NCBI GenBank assembly: GCA_032622095.1 | Contig: CP136065.1 | Location: 112,199,195-112,263,194, forward strand | Direction: 5' to 3' | DNA from: Siphonodentalium dalli | Lineage: Eukaryota > Mollusca > Scaphopoda > Gadilida > Siphonodentaliidae | DNA length: 64,000 nt | Shown here: positions 41,101 through 53,100 of the stretch, piece after piece | Layout: each line of letters opens with the position of its first letter | Numbering within the stretch: position 1 is the stretch's first letter | Made by a program: the position numbers and the translations under genes | Notes under the pieces: model-generated | What the model saw: only the letters and a program-made list of their open reading frames with translations | Told to the model about the DNA's origin: nothing | Databases searched by the model: none

Positions 41101-44100
41101 TTTTTTCTTACATTCTTTAAAATTTTAAAAATTTTAATGTGTTAAGCCAATGCATTCTCTTATATATGCGAGGCGACCTATGGTCGACTCGCATATATAA
41201 GAGAATGCATTGGCACAGGGCCCTTCTGTTGGGTAAAGGGTTAACAGATAAGCTGAGTTTTTTCTTAAATTTTGGCAGAGCCATAATGAGATATATTGTC
41301 GAAAACGTCAGAGAAATAATTCATTGGTATGTAATTTACACATAGGTGGGCCAAGTGCATAGGATTGGATAGGATAATTTTATTTATCATGAAAAGTACA
41401 AACACAAACAAATATGATAGTCATTGCTATGGGTGATATAGTCATAACTGACTGTCTTCCTGTCACCCCTGCAATGCCTTTCCTGTGGACTGTATTCTGA
41501 AAGAAATATGGAAGCCCGTTTACTTCTAGTTATTGTTGCCACGTCTGGAAAGAATTGGCAAATATGATAAATTCATGCAGTATGGAGCATAGGAAGCTTC
41601 CCTGATATTCCAATGAATGTTTTCTCTGTATTTCACACAAGATCCACCTGATAATTGCATTACATTAGAGACATTAACACTTTCATGACGGGAGCTGTGC
41701 TGGTGCAGCATTAGGGAGCCTTGCATATATAAGAAAATTCAATGGCTCACAAGGTCAAGGTAAATAATGTTAGGCCTATATATTCTCTTATATAAATGCA
41801 AGGCTCCCTATGGGAGACTTGCGTATATAAAATAATGCAATGGCACAGGTTTTTGCAAAAATTCAGAAAGCTCCAGTAATGGAAGGGTTAAAATACTAGT
41901 TGAAAAACATGCATGATATGAAAACTGGCCAAGGAGACAGCAATATGTTCATTTCTGTACAAAATTATCAGTCAGCACGTGAAAAGACAGACCTCTTGAA
42001 TATCAAAATATTTTGTGCAGATTCTTGTGATAAATTTCTCTCTGATGGTCTTTTATATCTGCAAATTGAACATACTATTTTAACCCTTTCATGCTGGGAG
42101 CTCCTTGGTGCAGCATTAATGATTCTGTGCCAGTGCATTCTCTTCTATAATGTGCGCAAATGTAAATATTTAATCCTTAACACTTTCATGGCGGGAGCTG
42201 TGCTTGTGCAGCATTCAATATCTTGTGCCAGTGCATTCTGTTATATATGCGAGTCTCCCACAGGAAGCCTCACATATATAAGAGAATGCACTGACTTGCA
42301 AGGTTACGGTAAATATTGTTAGTCCAATGTATGCTGACTTTCTACATGGTTTGTGATCTGATTTCAGTTATGTTTTGTGCTTTTAATATGTCTTCGAGAA
42401 GCACACATTTATGAAATTAATATATATCTCATTGGTGTGTCAAATAAGTAAAAAGATTAAAATTTACTACAAAGCAGAGATCTACAACAGATGTTGTGGT
42501 CAAAATTTATATGTACACCAATGCATTGTTCACATAGTTTGTAATTTGACTCAATGACTTTGTTGATATTGTAGAAATTGTTTTGGAAAGAAATTGAGTT
42601 CCAGAAACACATTGAATTGTTTAGTTTTTATCAATGGATCATATACTTCATTACCAGTCCACTTGCCTCTGTTTATGATGTACTATCAAATATGACATCA
42701 CAATACAATGACAACTCTCTATTGTTTATCAGCCTTGTATATCATGTATCCAATATAAGACAATCTAACTCTATTAATAATACTTAATGTATTCTCAAAA
42801 TCAACTCTAAAGGTTTAGTCAGAATCATGGACCATCCTAGAAGGCAACATGGGAGACATATCCCTAAATTGTGCCACTTCTCCATATTTTTGTCCTAGGG
42901 ACAAGTGATTTCTCTCTCATATACCAGTATGCAGTATGCCAAAACAGCATATTTAATGCATATTTCCTGATTATAATGGTGTAATTACTCATAATGGTTT
43001 TATAAATGGGCTTTTGTATGAATAAAGATTATTGGATCATAGAAAAGTGATGTTGGGGGTGTAAACTCAACTTCAACCATTATGACTTTTTCCTAATAAC
43101 AGCCCACTATGTCCTAATAATCAAATAGGGCGAAGTGACTTCTCCCAAATTGAAACTTCTAGGCTGGTCCCTATTCTTTATTTTCTATGATGTTCAGATT
43201 ATATAAGCATGTACATGATAAAAATTATATAGATTCCCATTCAGTCATTTGTAAATATATTTGCTGAACAGCCTATCAAATTAGGTAGCAACCCATCCAC
43301 AAGTCTGCAATTCTTTAATCACAGTAAAATTGCTATTTTATCACTCGGTACCATCAAACAACTGTTTCTTTACATTCTGATGTTTCTAGAAAATTGCCCA
43401 GATGTTCGGTTAAGCCCCGGTTCCATATCCCCGATTTCCCACCCCGAATGTTCCCGAATGACTCCCGAATCATAATTTTGCAAAAATCGTGGAGTAAGTT
43501 TGGGACAAGTCGGGACAGTGAATTTTTACCCCCGATAATGATCGGGGATATCGGTGCTATCGGGGTCGATTCGGGACAATTCTGGACTCGCTCCCGACAG
43601 TTTTGAAATGTTCAAAACTATCGGGAACCAAGCCGAATCGCTCCCGAATTGTCAATCATCGGGAGCAATTCGGCACCTATTCGGGAGTAGTCGGTAGTAT
43701 TCGGCAATATTCGGGTGGATATTCTGGAGTAGTCGGCAGTATTCGGTATGTTATTCCCGAATTCGCCATGTGTGGCTGCTTTTATACTGAGATCCGGTGT
43801 ATTTGCAAAATTCGGCATCGATTCGGGACGTTCGGCAGCAATTGAATACCAATTCGGTATTTATTCGGCATCAATTCGGTACCAGTTCGGCATTGATTCG
43901 GGGTATTCGGCAACAATTCGGTGTAAGTCGGTAGTAATCTGGGCAATTCGGCAGCCACTCGCACGAAATTTCGGTATCAGTTCTGGATAATTCTTGATCA
44001 ATCGGGAAGAAATTCGGAAGCATTCTGGAATACTCGGCAATGTTCGGGACGATTAAATTTTGTCATAATTCGGCATCAGTTCGGCGGCTTTTTGGAATAA

Positions 44101-47100
44101 AACTCGTCCAAAATTATCTCGAATGCTGCCGATTTGGTCTGGTCCCGAATTGGTGCCGAATATACTAATTCTGGACAGAAAATCGAGAATATGGAACCGG
44201 GGCTTTAAAGAGAGATTTGCTGTTGATACTAAAATAGATGAAAACACCACATGGTTGGTAATATATGATAAAATTGTAACAAATGATGTCAGTTCATTAA
44301 ATTTAGTTTAGGCAACTGACCAACCAGGTTAAGCATTACAAGCACTTATGGTTTGTGTTACAAATATAAGATAAAGCATTACTATATAACTTTGAAGCAT
44401 ATTTATCAGGGGAACCCTGGAATTTCATCATAATGAACAGATCTGTAATGCAATATTAATCAGTTTTATTCCTAAACGCAGACATTGATAAAAAATCAAG
44501 CAAGAAACAGATTGTGGACACCAGCTTAGTTTCAGCATAGTTATACCATAATTGCCTATGTTATTGTGTATTCACTTGGAACCCTACTATGGGTATAAAG
44601 TTTCCGCTGTACATGTGACTTTCCAATGTTGGTGTAAATTTTAACCCTTTCATGATGGGAGCTTCCTGAAATTTTGCGAAAACCCGTGCCAATACATTTT
44701 CTTATATATGCGAGTTGCCCACACTATTTACCTTGACCTTGAAAGCCAGTGCATTTTCTTATATATGCGAAGCTCCCTATAGGAAACTCGCATATATTTA
44801 CTTCATAGCACATCAATTCATTTAAAATTTGAAGTTGTGGTGATTGCGCGCAAGCTGCTAGAAACCTCCTGAAAATGTTTGGCCATCTTTGATGGTATTC
44901 GACTTTACTTTCTAACAGGACTTTTCACTTAATAAAAATCTTAATCTACTCTTAAATTGACCTGCAATTCAATTAAACGTAGCTTTAATGTTTCATGATG
45001 GGAGCTGTGCTGGTGCAACAATAAAGATTCTGTGCCAGTACATTCTCTTATATATGCAAGTCTCCCATAGGGAGCCTCTCATATAATGTATAAGAGAATG
45101 CACTGGCTTTATACAAGGTCAAGGTAAATATTGATAGGCCACACATTCTCTTAAATATGAGAGGCTCCCTATTGGAGACTTGCATATCTAAGAGAATGCA
45201 TTAGCACAGGGTTTTCATAAAATTTCAGGAAGCTCCAGTCATGGAATGGTTAATAGTGATATATGAACTGGGGGAAATATGAATTGGAATATTAACTGAC
45301 CGATGGCTTAATTAGAAATAGGCTGACCACTGAAATACATAGAAGTATGTATCACTATTATGTGTGATGACATCTTATAGCCTCGGTTTTGGTCCACTCA
45401 ATGGGGATACTTATTAAATGTAAAAAGTTTAGTAGTTATACCCCCATCCCAAATGGGGGGTATACTATATTACATGCATCAGTGTGTGCATCTGTCTGTC
45501 TGCTCATATATCTCAACCACGAGTTATCGGATCTCGATGAAATTTGGTATGCAGTTTTGGTACCAGGAGGGCTTTCAAAAGAGGGTTCATTGACATTGTT
45601 CACATTTTCAGTTCAAGAATTATTCCTCTGATGTTGGGCTTTCTAAAGAGGTTTCAGTTATGTTGTTTACATTTTCCATTTAAGAGTTATCCCTCTTTGT
45701 TGATCTGAAAATGTTGAATTTTTGTCCATCCGCTCGTATCCTTTTAACTTTGGTTTCCGTTCTGCCCATGTTTCAATTGGCACCATGAGGGTATCCCAGC
45801 ACCTGTTGTGCAATTTCAAGCTGAATTTGTGGAACAAATAAATAATAATAATTATGGCATAAATAAAATACACCCATAGTAGCCGAGAGTACTCATGGAA
45901 TTGTGGATTTAACCACTCACTTAAAGGCTCGTAGTTAACTCCACAATTCCACTTGTGGTGAAAATATTGTACTCTCGGCTCCCATGGATGTATTCTATAT
46001 ATCAACCTTGATACTGTAGAATTTAGCTGTCACGTTAATTAAAATACTGATTTGTTCTCCATATTAAATAGAATCAGAATCCCCTGAGGAGTTTCTACTC
46101 TGTCATCGAATCAAAAAGAAACAGCATCGTAAGTGAATCATGACCTGTGTCAATCTAATGTCTAAACGTACTACAATATGTTTCTTTGCCATTAATTAAT
46201 TTACATTTCTGTACTTTGCTGTTTCCTTCAAAATGAGTCAAAAATCATTCACTCATTGTCAAGATTCATTTATTAAATCATATTATAATATATGCAATAG
46301 AATTTGTTTGTTTATTTTGCTAACCAGTAGGATTAATATTTAGAAATGGTCACCTGCAACTCACTAGATACGCTAAGGTGGTTATTGTCACAAGGCATCA
46401 ATTACATTCATACTCAGTTATTCAAACTGCTCACAAGTTTACACAGTTTTTTATATTATCATAGTGAACTAGACCATTTGTTCATATTTTGAGCAGATAA
46501 ATTAATTAAGTAGAAATTTAAACAGATTTTTACAGTTTGTGCCTTCAACCATTATCGCCAAGGTGAAAAACTTACGTTTCCTTGCTTAAATTTTTCCCCA
46601 TAACTTTATAAACAAATTGAAAAGATGAAGTACATATTTTTGTTTAAAATTATGGGTGCAGTCATTATATGGATGCAAACATAAACCGGTTACATATATT
46701 TTGTGATCAGATAACAAGATATACTAGTATGTGCCATATGGTCACATGTGCAATTTCTTAGGAAGTTCACGTGCTGTTGGTGGATCAGTTATGCATCCTT
46801 ATTCGAACCAATATTCAGACCGATTCAATTCCCAACTCTTAGAGAAAGGGCTTCCTTTTTGAGGATGTCCCTATAGCTGAGGTGGTTTGATCCTGGATAC
46901 GATCATCGCAGTCTGAGCGAACCCTGACAAGGGAGAATATCAGGACCGATTTTCAAGCCTGTTCTGAGTTGAGGGACATCTCAATGTGCCATTCTAATAC
47001 ATGGCCATTTCGATAAAATATTTGTTCACGCTCACTGAAGCAAGCACATTTGAAGCAATGAACACTTATACTGAGTCGGTGCCTCCATTTCTCTGATATC

Positions 47101-50100
47101 TATATATATATGAATGTGATCGCTGGCAACCAGCTGGGTACACTTGGCAATGTAACCAGTTTGAAATAATGGAATGTGGTTGCTGCCTTGTGACAATGAT
47201 CACTAGCACTAGTTCTATCTTAAAGTTTGTCTATCCTTCCGGGCCACAATTACAACAAGAACATAATTTTTATAAAACCCAATAAAACTGAAGATTGGGT
47301 ATATTATTTGTCTATAAAGTCATAATAAAGTGGTTTATTATATACTTGCCCATGAATTATAAGGTTTTAGCAGTGATATATAAGTGATATCCCACTAGTG
47401 AGATATTACTTATATCTCACTGCTAAAACCTTGTCAGATTGAAATTTCTGATGTACTGACATTCATTGTGGGCCATAGGCAAGTAACTAAAGTATATAAT
47501 AAACAGAATATCCACATTTTTCAGCGGATATGCGTTAAATCTCATTCGTGATGACAAAACATTTGAATTTCCACTTGTGGCTAAAGCCACTCGTGGAAAT
47601 TCAATGTTTTGTCATCACTCATGAGATATAACCCATATCCACTGAAAAAGTGTGGATATCCTCTATTTATTCCTGCAGAATATCTGAATCAAAATGACAT
47701 TTTGTCTTGACATAGAGTGCTAACAAGATAGAGTTCTCCCTCATGCTATGCTATGTATGTGCTTGCTTCGGTTCTAAAAATAGCCTGTAAAACTGTCCCA
47801 AACAGTTGTATGTATTTTACCAGCAAAAATTATTATTTTTTATCTCGGAAACTGTATAAAACATGTCATAGGAAGAGATAGACCATCTTTAAGAGAAACT
47901 AATGTAGCTCACTCACACTGTAAAATTGTAATAATAAATCTAATAATATAAATAATTTACTTTTGATTGGTGGATCTTTGAATTTAATAATATTTGGACT
48001 GCACCTTCTTGTCAATGGTTGTTGGAAATTGGACACCTCAAGAACAAAAATGCTTTCAGTTATAACTATAAAATATGATAGTTCATTGTAATTTTATTAA
48101 ATATATATTGAATTGTTTAATTGGGCTATTGACATTATGTTACAATCAAATCAAAGGGCAACAATCAATTTGAATATTTAAAAATAGTGAAAAAAATAAA
48201 ATAACTTTTGAGTAGCTTGATAGAATTCTCAACTTCTTGCAGGCAACTATATGATTTTCTGAATGAAAATATTTCAAAAAATTACACGGTTATCAGAAAT
48301 ACCACTCAATTTGACTCAAATGAGATTCTTATTAGGCAGCATTCACCATATGAGTAGCTCTAGACGTCGACATACACATATATGTGACCACATCAAATTT
48401 GCTTACCAATTTGTTCCATGTTTTTCATGGTTTGCTCCACTTATTGCTTTATATGAATGTAGCATTGTTTTCTTCTGCAGTTCAATTCACATTATATGTA
48501 ATATGTTATATAGACTGGGTGAAGCTCTTATTATGTTATATAGGCTGGGTGGAGCTCTTATTATGTTATATTATATCTCACGTGACTTTCACGCATTCTG
48601 ATTTGCTGCACACTGCTATACTATTTTACGATAGTACCCCAGTAGGATTCCTACACGCCTACTATTCTTTTTCTATTTATAGTAACAAAGTCATTTCGCG
48701 AAATCGGGTTGACGCCTGAAGATACGGCCAATCTTAAACTATACCTTGTACGATAACTGTTGTAATATTGGTATAGCATTAGATTTATTGGTGAATTGTA
48801 ATGATCTTATAAATGTCCGATCATTGCTATTCAGTGTATTGAATAGTTTGTCCGTTTAGTTGGCAAGTCTGCAAGTCCTACTTTTGTAATGCCAGTGGAC
48901 GTTATTTCCGTTTTAATCGAAGTTAAGCAAGTTAACTTCTAAAATTTTGCCAAAGTGTCTTTGCTAATGACGTATTTATAGAAATAAATGCATGAATCAT
49001 GAAGCCTGTTAGATGTAACTAATAGCATAGTTATGCTCCCCTGCCATCGTCAACAGATTGCCGTAAATTGCAAAATCTGAGACCGATTTCCAATATTCAC
49101 GGTAAATAAAATTGTGACAAATCAGACAGAGAAATTATTTGAGAATTGACACAAATGTTCGATATAATATAATAAATAATGAATGTCTTGTCGTTGACTA
49201 TGCCAAAATAGTGGTCCTCGAGGAGGAATAGTCCACTCGCCACACTATTCCTCCTCGAGGACCACTATTTTGGCATAGTCAACTCCAAGCCATTCATTAT
49301 CTATATAATATAGACTGAGTGAAGCTCTCACTATATGTTATATTGACTGGGTGAATCTCTTATATGTTATACAGACTGGGTGAAGCTCTCATTATATGTA
49401 ATATGCTATATAGACTGGGTGAAGCTCTCATTATATGTTATATAGACTGGGTGAAGCTCTTATTATATGTTATATTGACTGGGTGAAGCTCTCATATGTT
49501 ATATAGACTGGGTGAAGCTCTTATTATATGTAATATAGACTGGGTGAAGCTCTTATTATATGTTATATAGACTGGGTGAAGCTCTCATTATATGTTATAT
49601 AGACTGGGTGAAGCTCTTATTATTATTATATGTTATATAGAATAGATATACAACCTACTCATGCTAATACCACTCAGTTTAACGAGAAGGACTTTTAAGT
49701 TGCATCTCTTTCCTTAGATGGGAGATGTGACTCAATGTAGTGAGAATTAATCTCTAAAACTCTCTCTATCTAGACTGGTCCCGGATGTCAATAACAATTT
49801 TTAGCTCAACTTTACTTAGTAAAGTTTGAGCTATTGCCATGGCTTGGTGTCCATCGTCCACGTGTGCATGTGCGTGTGTGCATGTGTGAGGCGTCAACAA
49901 TACAGGCTACAGGTCGTACCTTTGGTCTGATCATTATGAAATTTGTAATAGCTGTTGACATTGACATGTAGATGGGAACGAGTCATTTTGGGGTCATTCG
50001 GAAAAAAATTATGGCTGCCAGCGGCCATCTTGGATTTCAAAATTCAATCCATTAGCACAGGCTACAGGTCGTACTGTTCGTCTGATCATCATGAAATTTG

Positions 50101-53100
50101 TCTTGGTTGTTAATATTGACATATAGATGGCAGCGAGTAATTTTGGGGTCGTTCGGCCAAAAAACATGGCCGCCAGCAGCCATCTTGGATTTTACTCTTT
50201 GCATGACTAAATTTCTTTGGCACGGGCTACAGATCGTACCATTGGTCAGATCATCATGGATATTTGTCATGGATGTTAACAGTGACATGTAGTTGGGAAC
50301 GAGTCATTTTGGGGTCATTTGGCAAAAAAACATGACCGCCAGCAGCCATCTTAGATTTTACTCTTTGCATGACTAAATCCTTTGGCACGGGCTACAGGTC
50401 GTACCTTTGGTCGGATCATTATGAAATTTGTCATGGCTGTTGACTTCTAATGTAGATGGGAACGAGTCATTTTGGGGTCATTCTGCAAAAAAACATGGCT
50501 GCCAGTGGCCATCTTGGATTTCAAAATTAATCCATTAGCACGGGCTACATGCCATACTATTTATCTGATCATCATGCAATTCGTCATGGATGTTAATATT
50601 GACTTGGTAGATGGGAACGAGTATTTTGGGGTCATTCAGCCAAACAACATGGCTGCCAGCAGCCATCTTGGATTTTACTCTTTGCATGACTAAATCCTTT
50701 GGCAGAGGCTACAGGTCGTACCTTTGGTCGGATCATTATGAAATTTGTCATGGCTGTTGACTTGTAATGTAGATGGGAACGAGTCATTTTGGGGTCATTC
50801 TGCAAAAAAACATGGCTGCCAGTGGCCATCTTGGATTTCAAAATTAATCCATTAGCACGGGTTACATGCCATACTATTTGTCTGATCATTATACAATTCG
50901 TCATGGATGTTAATATTGACTTGGTAGATGGGAACGAGTATTTTGGGGTCATTCAGCCAAACAACATGGCTGCCAGCAGCCATCTTGGATTTTACTCTTT
51001 GCATGACTAAATCCTTTGGCAGAGGCTACAGGTCGTACCTTTGGTCGGATCTTTATGAAATTTGTCATGGCTTTTGACATTGACATGTAGATGGGAATGG
51101 GTCATTTTGGAGTCATTCGGCCATAAAACATGGCCGCCGGTAGCCATCTTGGATTTTACTCTTTGTATGACTAAATCCTTTGACACAGGCTACAGGTCGT
51201 ATCTTTGGTCGGATCATCATGAAATTTGTCATGGATGTTAACATTGACATGTAAATGGGAACGAGTCATTTTGGGGTCATTCAGCAAAAAAACATGGCTG
51301 CCAGTAGCCATCTTGGATTTCAAAATTCAATCCATTAGCATGGGCTACAGGCTGTACTGTTTGTCTCATCATCATGAAATTTGTAATGAATGTTAATATT
51401 GACATGTAGATGGGAACGAGTCATTTTGGGGTCATTCGGCCAAAAAACATGACTGCCAGCAGCCATCTTGGATTTTACTCTTTGCATGACTAAATCATTT
51501 GACACAGGCTGCAGGTCGTACCTTTGGTCGGATCATCATGAAATTTGTCATGGATGTTAACATTGATATGTAGATGGGAACAAGTCATTTTGGGGTCATT
51601 CGGCCATAAAACATGGCCACTGGCAGCCATCTTGTATTTTACTCTTTGCTTGACTAAATCCTTTGGTACGGGCTACAGGTCGAACCTTTGGTCGAATCAT
51701 CATGAAATTTGTCATGGCTGTTAACATTGAAATAAAGATGGGAACGAGTCATTTTGGGGTCATTCAACTTTGCGCATTCCTAATCGCTCCATTGACTCGA
51801 CACATGAAATTATTCCCTTTCGAAGTTGAGCTACAGTGTCATTGACACTTTCATTCTATGAATGAGGCATGTTAAGTTGATTATTGCATGTGATTTTACT
51901 TTAATAACAAGGACTGTACTGATGGTTTGTCATGGTACTGTTACAGAACATGAAAGCAGATTACCATGTGAAATGGAAGCAATGCAGTATTTGGAATTGT
52001 AACCATTGAGATATCAGATGCGCATGGAGCCATTTTAAATGCATGTTTATCATCTGTTATCATTTAACAATAATAGTAAAATCGGCCTGATCTATTAAAT
52101 GTCTTATTCGACTATTGCTTTGATATGATATAGGGATTGAATGCACACTGTACAAAGAGAATTTTTTTTTCAATTATTTACATTATATCATTAGACAAAC
52201 AGCATTTGCATGTGAATGGACCCTGTGTTTGCAGTTACCTTAACAGATATGAACGTATAATTGTGTGGCTAACATTTATAGTCTTGCTGCCATGTCTCTA
52301 AGATCATTGTTTGTGAGGGCAATAACTATGCTGCATATTAACAGATGAACTGTTTACTAACTAAACGTATTTTAGTCAGATCGTTCCACATAAGATGCGT
52401 ACACTTCAGATTTATGAAGACTCATTTAAACTACTTGTCGATCCAAGTGGACAAAACATTTTGAAATGATTTGAAACACTTTGCTGATGTGTTCAGATAA
52501 TCTAAGCCAATAATTTTCAGTATATTTTTATAGAGATTGATAACATGTATCAGTATTCTTATACATACATGTACATAGACCATTTACAGTGACTTGTCAT
52601 TGGCGGAATCAGTTCCCCATGTATATCAGGGATTAATTTGCTCCTAAAATGGGTAAAATATTAACCCTTTAATGACTGGAGCTGTGCTGGCACAGCATTA
52701 AAGATCCTGTACCAGTGCATTCCCTTATATTTGTAAGTTTCCCTTAGTGAGCATCGCATATATAAGAGAATACACTGGCTTACAAGATCAAGGTCAATAT
52801 TGTTTGGACAATGTATTCTCTTATATATGCGAGGCTCCCTATGGGAGACTCGCATATATATAAGAGATTGCATTGGCACAGGGTTTTCACAAAATTTCAG
52901 GAAGCTCGAGTCATGGAAAGGTTTACACTCAAATGAGTTATTGTGTTTTGACAACTGATGTTGTTGGTGTTTTTGCCTTAGTTGATTGTAAGTATACTGT
53001 ATGAGTGCTCATCTATTATCTTGAAGCACTAATATAAATGCATAATATGCATTTAACAGGATTTTAAAATCGACCAGCATTTGTGGCTACCTTGAAGTCA

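Noticed and set aside
43394-44311. Open frames with repeated FGTYSG or PNTPNR-type peptides
   Set aside because: They are translations of the TTCGG-word MITE.
48263-48719. Two overlapping 110-codon frames
   Set aside because: They are AT-rich, cross the minisatellite and lack a splice or domain context. They do not match PHKA.
49311-49640. Regular repeats that could be mistaken for a CRISPR array
   Set aside because: Units are joined without unique spacers, and the genome is eukaryotic.
50052-51010. Repeated frames with NNMAASSHLGFYSLHD
   Set aside because: They come from the ~155-bp tandem array and are repeated because the DNA repeats. There is no start context or domain.
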